In this document: piece after piece, positions 1 through 59,820 of the stretch
Numbering within the stretch: the first letter of the stretch is position 1
Layout of the letters: every line of letters begins with the position of its first letter
From: Elysia chlorotica
Lineage: Eukaryota > Mollusca > Gastropoda > Plakobranchidae
DNA: 64,000 nucleotides
NCBI GenBank assembly: GCA_003991915.1
Contig: RQTK01000026.1
Span: forward strand, 1-64,000
Direction of reading: 5' to 3'
Program-made: the position numbers and the translations under genes
Notes under the pieces: generated by a model
What the model saw: only the letters and a program-made list of their open reading frames with translations
Database searches by the model: none
What the model was told of the DNA's origin: nothing

Positions 1-1146
1 TTTTTTTTAGTAGCGATGACTTCACCATACTCTACGTGAGCGTCTTTTTTTTAGCTCTTCTTCTGAAAATCTTAATAATTATAGCCGCAGAGAGCGACAT
101 TACTGCTGCTGCTTGATGTTTGATGCTGCATTAAACACAATTGCACAAGTTCATCTTGTGGATCGAATGATTTTGTCGACGCGTGTGTGGGCAGATGGAA
201 GACAAGTATTGCTTGGGATATTGTATAGCAATATTGCCAGCCAATTGATGGCTGCAATTTATTGACACGTCTATGGCCGGCTTAAGTCCCATAGATTCCC
301 GTTGACAAACCAGAGGTGATGTCACTTTTGGACCTTTGCCAGGACTAAGGGGACACACATACTGAAACCTTTATCTCCCACGCAGATTGCGTTTTTGAGA
401 AAACGCTCTCCCAGCAACTGTTTCTAGTTTCATTTTAGTTCGCGGATCGTCTCGAGTTCTAATTACTTAAAAAGCCAAGCTGTGTACAGAATGGCGAGAG
501 TTTAGGGTGACATTCTAGCTCTATTTTGACGACGTGATATTAAGATAGATGTAGAAATGTCAAGAAGCACTGATACTTGATAGTCTCGAGTGATGGTTTA
601 TTATGATTATGATTTTTTTAACCATTGTTTGAGAGACGCAGAAGCGTATACATAACCAACAGTACTTTGATGGGCGACCTGGAGTAAATATAATAGAGTC
701 AACTACATCATTCAGTGTTTGCGATTCTAAGAGGAAATACTCTACCTGCATAAAATAGATTATATTATTGTTGTCATTATTAACAGTATTACTTTTTATT
801 ATCATTTAAAATACGTGCTGATATACGTGAAAAAACACTTGCATTCATTATCGATTGCTATTTATGTGAATGTACACAAAAGGGTCTATCAAATAATACT
901 TTTTGCAGATAGAAAGAGGCATAGTCTAGTATAATGCTTTTGTTGAATTTGATGTAAATACATGTACAGGAACGTACACGAATGTATAGACAACATAAAA
1001 CGATCATAATAACAATGACAAAGGACAGAAAACAAAACAAAAAACCCGAACGTTCGATTACCGAAACTAATTCGGTGCGGTCATATCATAAACTAGCTTG
1101 CAATGTTGCAGGAATCCTTGGGTGACAATGAGCTGTTTATTCTTAA

Positions 1147-1514
1147 CTCACTCGAAACTGAAAAACACATATCACTGAACTGAAAAACATATATCGCCGA
1201 AACTGAAAAACATATATCACCGAAACTGGAAATAGGAACAGGTCGGTGGCTTGGCGCATAGTTCGTTAGCAGCATTCTGGAATGTGATAAAACAGCACAA
1301 AGTTTGGACGAATGAAGAGGCAGTGCGTGCAAAGAGGAAGTTACATGTAGATGTTATAGACAGTGACTACATTTACTCATTCTTTGCGATCACAAGCCCA
1401 AGTCCCACCCCAACCCCAGGCCTGTACAATACCTCGCCTCCATCTCTCGGCGCATAGATCGTTAGCAGCATTCTGGAATGTGATAAAACAGCACAAAGTT
1501 TGGACGAATGAAGC
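1147..1514. repeat. Short tandem and direct repeats
   Basis: Three copies of a 25-bp CGAAACTGAAAAACATATAT CAC-type unit (1147-1230) precede two nearly identical 66-bp copies (1253-1318 and 1449-1514) that contain TCGTTAGCAGCATTCTGGAA and AAAGTTTGGACGAATGAAG. Confidence 0.85.
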
Positions 1515-1799
1515 GTGAATCTCCCAGCTGATTGCGTGGCGTTATTTTGAGCTACCGTGAAGTGTCCCAAACACAGACCTGATCGATGCCAGGTTACGAG
1601 ATACCAGCGCCCGTGACGTCAGGTCGCGTCGACCTATACTCCCTCTCTATGTCACCGCGCCTTCCTCATGCGTTCAGATCCGCCGCCATCATTGGTGGCC
1701 TGAAACTAAAAAGGTTCTGTAGCAAAGTTAATACATACGCAGATAGAACTGTGTTTGGTTTGGTTCAGTTTGTTGGGTTATTAATGTCCAACATTATCA

Positions 1800-1970
1800 G
1801 TTAGGCTATATCGTGTTTGGCAATTCGACGTGTTGCCACTCAGACTCACCTGGTCACATTGTCCTGAAACAGACTCAAGTAGCAGGGGACGAAATCCATC
1901 AAGAATATTTGGCTGGAGACCTACCTATCAAGAGACCAACGCTCTGCTACTTGCACCAGTTCACCCACCT
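1800..1970 (-). mobile_element. Highly diverged SINE
   Basis: AGGCTATATCGTGTTTGG, CACCTGGTCACATTGTCCTG, AGCAGGGGACGAAATCCATC and GAGACCAACGCTCTGCTACT resemble tail, body and head of the minus-strand copies at the expected spacing. Similarity is weak. Confidence 0.4.
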
Positions 1971-2691
1971 AGAGTGACGTTGTTATGAGTTCACGGTGAT
2001 GAACTAAAATATTTATGAAAGTCGCGAGAGCACAGAAAATCAATGCACTCAAAACCCATAGGGAAGATCAAATTAATAGGCATCATTAATAGATTAGTCA
2101 GCAAGCAGTAACAACACAGTTGCTATGAACTAACATTTCTATTGCTATATTCAGGGCATTGTGTGACATTATTAATAATTTCCACACACGCCCAGTATGT
2201 ACGTGTATATGTGTATATGTGCTACATCAGTGCGCGTGTCTCGGAAGGTAACAAAGGAAAATCTTAATGAATTTCGTAAAAAAAACAACCAAAAAACAAA
2301 CAAAACAAAAAAGAAAAAAACCCTTATTATAGAGACATTGCCTGGGCGGAAACATTTATCGCCTCTCTAACTGTCTGTCTGTTCATCTTTATGTTTCCCT
2401 CTCCCTCCCTCCTTCTCTATCTCTCTCATTCTAACCCCTTCTCCCTTTCTCCCTCCTTTGTTTATCAGTTTAGCTTCCTTTCTCGCTCCTCTCTCGCCAC
2501 GTATGGAGTAAAGCATCGGCTTGTGAATACATGTAGAATGCTGATGCTGGTAGTGATACAGGCAAGCTTGACTCAGTCAGACTGAGACTCAATACTGCTT
2601 GTTCACAAATAGCTCTCGTGACATCACCTGCACTGGTAGACCGAGTATGCATTTTTACATAACTAAGTAACTCACACATGGCTCACCGTAA

Positions 2692-2854
2692 GGCCGGAAT
2701 CAGACTGCCGTTGGTGGCTGGGCTGGGAGTTCTTTATGACTTTATGAAACCCTTTATTAATTTACGCAGTTAGAACAAGGCTAAAAAATACAATAGGGGT
2801 TCATACGAAAGCCACAGCCCCACCCCAGCCACCAGCGTCAGTCTTGCTCTGGCC
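2692..2854. mobile_element. PIF/Harbinger-type MITE
   Basis: The 163-bp element begins GGCCGGAATCAGACTG and ends CAGTCTTGCTCTGGCC. The terminal inverted repeats are about 34 bp and imperfect, with GGTGGCTGG/CCAGCCACC inside. A TAA trinucleotide flanks both sides (2689-2691, 2855-2857), fitting the TWA target duplication of PIF/Harbinger elements. It has no coding capacity. Confidence 0.78.
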
Positions 2855-2930
2855 TAATGCAGTTTGTCTCATCCTACTTATACTACCCTTAACTGATTGT
2901 ACATCACGAAACGCCACTTGTAGTGTATGT

Positions 2931-2931
<1 letters not shown>

Positions 2932-2977
<46 letters not shown>
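2932..2977 (+). repeat. (TTG)n microsatellite
   Basis: About 15 TTG triplets in a row after GTATGTT. Confidence 0.95.
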
Positions 2978-2978
<1 letters not shown>

Positions 2979-3855
2979 TAAATCACGATTGTCCACAACA
3001 TTCTCAGGGAACGAGTGGTCCAACGTGGTTTCTAACTGGGAGGTTGCGAGATTTGATCCACGATTAGATCTGATTTCCTAAGTGAGAGAGAGAAGCGTGT
3101 ATATTGTGACCGTCCAAGTCCGGGGGATCCTGATCTTACTTTTATAAGATGCTTCTTGAGAACACAAGAGACGGTGAACTTGGAAAGAGCTTCGCTTTCT
3201 TTAATAAAAATATCTCTTCATTATTCTCTTTATTACTGACCAGTGCAATATATAGTCAGTATACAGAATACAGAAAACAGAACAACTTTATGATCCCAGA
3301 GGGAACTTTGATTTCGTTGCCACAAAATAAACTGTAATGTAAATTATAATATAATTACTGTTAATCTCTTAACAAAAACAAAAACAAAACAAAACAAAAT
3401 TCAAACCAAAACAGTATAAAAATAACACATAGTATAGAAAATTTTTAACATATAAAATAATAAAAAAAAAAAAAACAGTGCTGAGTGAATCAATAAAATA
3501 TATATATATGAATATGTTCATAGGCATAGACATAGTATTGCAATTTTTAACATACAAAATGAAATAATAATGCTGGGTGCTTAAATATAAATAAAATAAA
3601 TATATTGCCATTCAGCGCACAAGGGCGTTTGAACAAACAAAATCGAGCTCATTGATGACATCACTATTCTGATGAAATGTCAAATCTATTAAAACATAAT
3701 TAATATAGTTTATTGAACTGTTTCCTTCAATCAATTCTTCATTATCGACTGCCTTTGCTGAAGGCCTATCATAATTATTTATATCTACTTGGAAGAGAAA
3801 TCATTGAAAGACGAAACTGATCCCAGAATTTTCGACAGATCCTCTCGAGCAAAAA

Positions 3856-4118
3856 AGTGTGTTGGGTTGTTTTAACGTCCAACGTCAGCACTTTATGGGC
3901 TATATTGTGGACGGGCCCCAAGACTGACGTCGAACAATTTTGTGTGCTACCACACACGAGACAGGGCGGGGATACCACGACTCCTATCTCAGCCAGTCAC
4001 ATTAAGCTGACACCGACCCAACCAGTAGGGGAGAAAATTGCAAGAGCTCGAACCACGGACCTCCTGCGCCGTAAGCCGATGTTCTACGACAGGACTACCG
4101 CACCTTATCCAGACAAAA
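3856..4118 (-). mobile_element. Full-length tRNA-derived SINE
   Basis: The minus-strand copy shows, on the plus strand, GTCCAACGTCAGCACTTTAT, GTGGACGGGCCCCAAGACTG, ACACACGAGACAGGGCGGGG, CTGACACCGACCCAACCAGT and GAGCTCGAACCACGG (B box complement). It is the same family as 40876-41127. Confidence 0.87.
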
Positions 4119-6019
4119 AAAAATGTTCCAATGTTGGACAGAACACGACACAAACTGAGAATTGCGTTGCACCGTGCTCGAAGTGGGCACACAGCGTTTT
4201 CTAAGAAATGTACACATTTGTGGATATCCACTTCATAGTTTTTTAAATCACACGTGCAACGGCACACGGTAAGAAATGGCAACATTCCAAGAACTACATT
4301 TATCAATTAATGTGCGGCTTTTGAGACTTTTCAGAAGACGCTTAAAACAAAAGAAATGAATACTATTGAACTTAACTTGCCAAGCACGACAAGCATGTGT
4401 GCACATTAGGGTGCGGGTACCAGGACCTCTGCCTCAGGCGATCAAGGTGCAACTGTACTGGGAGTTAACACAGAGCTAACCACTGCGAAATAAACTGTCT
4501 TTATTCAAATTCCACCCTCCTCATTATAAGCCGCGAGTGCTGAGCAACCTGGCCTTCCATATTATAAACCACAATCAAAACGTGAAGGTTGGCCAACCGC
4601 TTTCAGCAGGTTCGCCATGTGTGTCCAATGTGAAGTTGGCAAACCACAGTTTGTCCGTGAGACTGCATGTTTTTTCAAAGCATTAAATTTCATTAGGTTC
4701 ATTTGGTAAGTCTAGTCCATATTAATAATATCTGTTAGGTTAAAAAGACACACAAAGACTCCCAAATGTAGAAAACGATAACAAACAAACAGAAAAAATA
4801 TGCATATTTTAAATTTAGAAATGTACCCATATCCTGTACAGTGTAGTATAATTTCATTTACTTTATATTCTGACAGTATGAACAAAACCATCATTTAAAA
4901 AAACCACAACAACAACAGCAAACAAACACGAAAGACAAAAACGCAACGTTGAGTCTATTCTGAAATCAGCTGCTTCTGAGATCTCTGACAAATGATGTCT
5001 CCCACACGACCCACGGTTAGTATAAAATACTGTTGTACTAAAGGCAAACTAAATAACCCATGCAACCTGCTGCAATCCTCAGCTTCCACCTCAGTGATGG
5101 AAATGAGTGTCTCTCAAATTTCACACGGAGAAGAAACCAATCTCAATACATACATTTACAAACTAGATCTTGTTTCACCAGACCTCAAGCCGTCGAACCT
5201 ACGAGTTATGACATTGCCAACCATGGTGATTCAGAGCACCAGGTGATCGTCCTGGCCAAAACAACACTGACAAAAAAACAAAACAAAAACAAAAAACAAA
5301 GAAACTATGAACAAAACAAAAAAACATCAACAAAAACTATAAACAAACAACAACAATTAAAAAGAGAAGTGGAAGAGATTCAATGGAAAGTGCTTGAGTG
5401 GATGAATAACAATAATTATTGTTTAATTTGAAGAGAGAAATTATTCATGTGAAAAGTTTGTCAAAGATAAATGCCTTTCATTTTGCCGAGTGAGTTTGTC
5501 GTTCAAATGCTATAGACTTACTATAGAAGGTCTTTTCAGCTGAAGAATCCTGTCCATGGGTGACACATAATGCTACAGGTGCCGGCGATCAAATGATAAT
5601 TGGTTCACACATTCTGGTACTCGACCAAGAACAAAGCGAGCCACAAATCGGAGAAAACATTATTCATACACGTAGTTATTTGTTTTTGTTGTTTGATATT
5701 CTTTCGACTGTTGTTTTGCGTTCACTGCCTGGTGCCAGTACATTTTTGATTGTGCCACCAAATCAGCCGTGTGAAAAAGCTGAGGGCTTCCGACTCTATC
5801 CTCATCTTAACCAGGTAAGAATAATTATTTTGTCTTGTTTTAATATTTTGAACGATATTATTTATCATTATCATGGCTACTTACATTATATAATTTACAG
5901 AGAGATAAGAAGAGTGAGAATCACAAAGAGGGTGAAACAGAAATGAAAAAAAAAGCCTGGGAAAAAAAGAGATGACGGAGAGAGTAAGTAATTGAGAGTG
6001 ATAGAAAAATTAAACAGTT

Positions 6020-6088
<69 letters not shown>
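6020..6088 (+). repeat. (GA)n microsatellite
   Basis: About 33 uninterrupted GA pairs. Confidence 0.97.
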
Positions 6089-6091
<3 letters not shown>

Positions 6092-6589
6092 TGGTACCGG
6101 AACATACTTTTGAAAGATGTAAACTAGAGAAATTAACATTTATCTAGTTCTGATTGGCGTGATGAGTCTGTGGAGCAAATGTTCGGAATATATTTATTTT
6201 CTAATGGAAAACAATGAGCGTGATAGCGATGAAAAGCTCCCCTTCACATTATTACGCTCCTAGCCATGACCTATTGCAGCTCAGGGTATAAATCTGAAAG
6301 CCATCATGACATGTGAAACCTCATTACTGTATTTGTAGTAAGCCAGATGAATTTCGTTTGTTTTTAATTTTTTTAATCTCTTATTATTTCACTTTTACCC
6401 CAATTTCAAACTCCAGAGCACTATTAATAAACTATGTGGCTCCGCTAGCTTGAATATCATTATTTTCATAGCTTGTTTGTTATCTTGGCATGCAGTCAGA
6501 GAGGGCATACTGGCGCACGTAGTTGAGCGTTGGTCCTCAATTAAAAGTTTGGCCTTTCCGAGATACCCAATGGGCCAAAATTGTTCGAC

Positions 6590-6715
6590 CCCTACTGGTT
6601 AGGTCGGTGACTGTCTAATGTGACTGACTGCCTGACACAGAAGTCCAGGTATCCCCGCACTGTCTCTGTGTGCCTGATACAGTATTGTCGGAATCCATCC
6701 ACAATTAGATTGAAT
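6590..6715 (+). mobile_element. SINE body fragment
   Basis: CCCTACTGGTTAGGTCGGTG, TCTAATGTGACTGACTGCCT, GGTATCCCCGCACTGTCTCT and CGGAATCCATCCACAAT follow the family body order. The head is not recognised. Confidence 0.6.
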
Positions 6716-6834
6716 TTAGCCTTGCTGCTGACGTCGGACAAAAGAAACCGACTCAACTTTTGTGTTGTTTGGTGGCTGTCTGCTGTTCAAAAAATAGCCT
6801 AGCTGCTGAATTTGAAATTTAAAAAATCGACTAA

Positions 6835-6912
6835 CCGCATCGTCCAAGATTCAAACCTTAGACCGCTTGCTTGTCACTCCAGAGTACTACCAACTGAGCT
6901 ATTGAGCCCCCC
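6835..6912 (-). mobile_element. SINE tRNA-like head fragment
   Basis: Reverse-complemented it reads GGGGCTCAATAGCTCAGTTG, GTAGTACTCTGGAGTGACAA, AGGTTTGAATCTTGG, with clear A- and B-box-like segments but no downstream body. Confidence 0.55.
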
Positions 6913-7149
6913 GATCGTGTGAGTGCCGGTTATATTTCAAACTTGTGTGTGGCGAGTGGCTGGCTGACTCTGTGACTCATTAATGTGCAGCTGGCAAAGT
7001 GTGGCTGCTTACAAGTGGAAATTGATTAGAGCTGGAGCTTTTGGCGATATCCCAATAACGGTTTAAAAAAAGGCTTTTACTTTTAGGTGAAATGGATCAA
7101 ACCATTGTTGTGACGAACCGTTGACCTATAAAGGCAGTTGTTGTTTGTT

Positions 7150-7240
7150 TTTTTAGTTGAGTTGGTTTAACATGCAACACCAGCATTATATAGGCCATAT
7201 TGTGGACGGGCCCCAAGACTGACGTCTCATAATTTTAAGT
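7150..7240 (-). mobile_element. SINE 3' tail fragment
   Basis: The plus strand shows TTGAGTTGGTTTAACATGCA, TATATAGGCCATATTGTGGA and CGGGCCCCAAGACTGACGTC, identical in order to the ends of the full SINE copies. It is cut off after about 7240. Confidence 0.75.
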
Positions 7241-7499
7241 GCTGTATTTTTCATTCGGATGTCATTACTAATGGTAATAGAAACGACAACGAAGCACTAT
7301 CACCAACATCAAAAACAACCCATCACCACCAACAACATGACTATTATAACAATGACAGTGCTCTATCTTACATCAACATCAACATCAACACCAGCAGAAG
7401 AGCAACGATGGGAGTACTAAAGTAGACAAAACAACTTTTCAAACAATTTGAATCCCAGGATATTTTATTACAGAGGAGATAAAAAAGTAAAATGTTTTT

Positions 7500-7812
7500 T
7501 GTTCATGCTAAGCCTGCATGAACTGTTCACAAATCTATGTTCATAGAAAGTCAGCATGAACTGTACACAGATCTTTGTTCAAGCCAAGCCTTCGTGAACT
7601 GTTCACAGATTTGTATTCATAGAGAGCATACATGAACACTTCACAGATTTGTGTTCATGGCAGCCCCCATGAACTGTTACAAAATTTGTGTTCATGACAA
7701 GCCTGCATGAACTGTTCACAGATTTGTGTTCATGGCAGCCCCCATGAACTGTTACAAAATGTGTGTTCATGACAAGCCTGCATGAACACTTCACAAATGT
7801 GTCTTCATGGCA
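7500..7812 (-). repeat. 37-39-bp minisatellite
   Basis: Eight units on a theme of GTGTTCATGACAAGCCTGCA followed by TGAACTGTTCACAGATTT. Adjacent units alternate between two variants (GACAAGCCTG and GGCAGCCCCC), so the higher-order period is about 75 bp. A frame through it is repetitive and not a gene. Each unit contains inverted TTCATG/CATGAA. Confidence 0.9.
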
Positions 7813-10286
7813 AGCAGATCATGAAATAACGGTGATTTATGAAACACTACCATTGCTTTATCACAAACGATTTTTCACAGTCAGCTAATGTACAGGGATG
7901 GTGCATTTTTTGAAATATGTTGAACTTCAATCCAAGAAAAATACATAGTTGTATACCAACAACATAATCGTCATAATATAATTATAAACACTTAATTGAT
8001 ACAACTGTAGAAGTCGTTTCGGGGATCTGAAACATGAGTTCAGTACATAGTATTCTTAAAGGAAAATACACACACATCGTCGAATTCAACTTCAAATACA
8101 ATTCAAAACAGGATCTTGTAACACGTATCTAAATTTAGTATTGTTTACTTTTTATGAAATGTACATGTGTCAAAAAAAAGAAAAAAAAAAGAAGTGAAAA
8201 CAAGATGAATGGTGATTCCATGTACTATATATTATAGTTTTCTGCTCTTGGTAGCCTTGGTACAGCCAAGGTAAATGAGATGCCTGAAAATTTGTGTGCA
8301 ATCCAGAGTTAAGTTATTTCTTATAGCTACAAAATTCCCTACGTTTAAGGACAAATAAGCGATAATCAAGAGATCCAAGCTCGCACCTTTTAAAGATACA
8401 TAAATACTTCAACAACGCAGAAACATATGTCATAAGATTTCAAACAAGTTTCGTTATAGAACCGCATACTTGCATTTTATTCTGCCTAAAACAAAAGTAT
8501 AAATTCGCACAAAGACGAGACTGCATTAAATTTGAGCATCATGTAGATTTATTTTCGAGTAAAGTTAGGATTTTTTTGCGCCATATAATATTAAAGGATC
8601 TGTCTTTTAAACTGAAGCTCAGTTAATGCAATGGTATTATGCTTAACCAAACCAAACAAAAACAAAACACACGCGATCCACTATAAGTATAAAAGTAGAG
8701 CGCTAGCCAATATTTTACTCCCGCAACATTTTCCAAATATATATTTTTGTTTCAACATATATATAAAACAAACAAAAATAGTGATAGGAAAATGTTTACA
8801 TTAAATTGATGATTGCAAAAAAGTGTAACGTATTTAGACAACATGGACAAATTCGCTGTCCTCTCTCTTGGTTTTGAATCTTACAAAGCACATTATGCAC
8901 GTCTCTAGACTTCAAGATGGAAAAATCAACATAATGACAACCTAACCACTTGGGAACACGAGGAAAGGGGGAGGGGGGGCAACTCCACCGGGGCTCCAAA
9001 TAGCTCAGCTGTAAGTGTTCTAATACTAGACCTTGGCTGAAAACATCCAGATCGGGGCAAAGAGAGTGGGTGGAAACAGGAGAGGGTGATTATAATCTTC
9101 AGCTTAGTAAGAGAAACCAGAGAATTCTTAGACCACACATCTCTTCATAGGATCCGCCTTGAGAACACACGAGATGTTAAAACGGAAAGAGAGTTTCCCT
9201 TTATACCATCAGAGATAACCAGGGACTACATTTTATATAATTATGTATGTTATAGCCAAAGTAAGGGCATTTATTTATGTAAGTCTGACATGTATGCTAA
9301 GTAAACTTCCCAAAGTTATAACACCAGATTTACTTGATGATGATGTGTGGCTGGGCTAAAAACAGAACTGCCCCGCTATGGAACCTCGCCATACCTAAGG
9401 CATCAATCCCACCTCCCACGCAGCCAATGTTAGTGTTTGGGCTTAGTCCGGGGCTTAAACCTTCTTTCTGATTCAATATATCCCTAAAAACCTAGATTCC
9501 TCGTCGCCAAAATTAAGTTTTGTAAGTATGCCACCTCCCAAACTAATTCAATCAATATCGAGGCGGCCTTAAAGAATAATGTAAAAATGTTATGTACATA
9601 GTTGAAAAAATATTTTTTAATAGCAAAAATTCAGTTCACCCGCGTAAGGAATAAAAATGTGACAGATTAAATCTCGAAGTGTTGAATTTTAAATTAAATT
9701 TCATAGACGGAGAGGAACATTGCTGTGTGAAGGAATAAAATCATGCATATAAATGAAAACAATTATAAAATATAATAATTAAAAATAATAAATTATTGGT
9801 GACATAAAACCAAATAGTAAATCTTTAGAAACACTGCTCCATTTTAACAATTACATGTATGTATCTTCATTTATAAACCGAATCTCCTCCGTGTTGATCA
9901 TCGCAAATTCCAACCACTGGAAATGTCAGCAGGCAGGACTGCAATAAAGTGGATACTACAATGGACTTCATGGTCCCAGAATGATAAACTGCCAGTTTAC
10001 TATAGGCGACGATCTCAAGGTAAGAAGGAGAACAATTCGTTACAGCAATAGAAACGTATCTTAGCGTCACACATATGTTTAAAACCCAAAACCGTCATTT
10101 ACGTGTGAATTCCCCCCATTTACTAATATAAAACCCTGATATCCTCAACATATTACTGAGCTCTTTCAATCCTGTGGTTAACTTGATGATCCCAGTACAA
10201 TAGATCTAATCTCGTTCAGCCCGGTATGGCAGCCAACCCCCGGCAGCGTCCCTGCGTGATCCTTCCCGGCATGCAGCAGGCAGGGA

Positions 10287-59341
<49,055 letters not shown>

Positions 59342-59725
59342 TTTTATGATTTATCTCTTGCTCAAGATGATTATAGATCTAGATCAATGAAAATTCACAG
59401 TGCACGTAATGAAAGGCAGAGCTTAAATGGAAAATATTTCTAAAAAGTCACACTGAATCACAAGTGCTAGATTCTAGACTAGTAAGAATGACTGTGAGTG
59501 TGACACAAAATGACCAAAACAACATAAACATATGTCACGTGACATGACTTTTAAAGTTGATAACTGATATTTATTTTTAAATTTCCTATTGTTGAGAGAA
59601 GAGGACGAAACATTTTATGTTATTTGAATATTGAAGTTAAAAAAATTAAATCAAATCAGTTTACAATTTAGTATACCGTTTCAACACGCGAGACCTTGAA
59701 ACAGCTGTTTTCGTTTTGAAACAAC
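59342..59725. promoter_or_regulatory. Putative bidirectional promoter SYAP1/PSMG1
   Basis: The 384 bp between the divergent start codons must hold both 5' UTRs and probably a shared promoter. The only clear motif is the perfect palindrome GTCACGTGAC at 59534-59543, an E-box of the USF/MITF-TFE (CLEAR) type. No CpG island or TATA box is obvious. The transcription start sites are unknown. Confidence 0.6.
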
Positions 59726-59820
59726 ATGGCGACTTTCTTCGGTGAAATCTTGCCTGTCACGTCCCGGGCGGTGGATCTAGATGACGATGACGATGATGAA
59801 CAGGCTTTGCCAATGCAGTG
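59726..59820 (+). CDS. PSMG1: PSMG1 exon 1
   Basis: The ATG at 59726 opens MATFFGEILPVTSRAVDL, then a (D)n acidic run and EQALPMQ. The donor must leave phase 2. Two overlapping GT sites satisfy this: after 59817 (CA|GTGGTA) or after 59820 (TG|GTACTC), giving a one-residue difference. Neither is a strong consensus. Confidence 0.88.

Larger units (their letters stand above)
1..10286. other. Region downstream of SYAP1
   Basis: Below the SYAP1 stop at 10287 the sequence is AT-rich, with the MITE, SINE pieces, minisatellite and microsatellites listed separately. I see no conserved protein-coding exon. The SYAP1 3' UTR must occupy its right end. The stretches 4200-6000, 7850-8990 and 9150-9860 show nothing I can identify. 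Confidence 0.6.
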
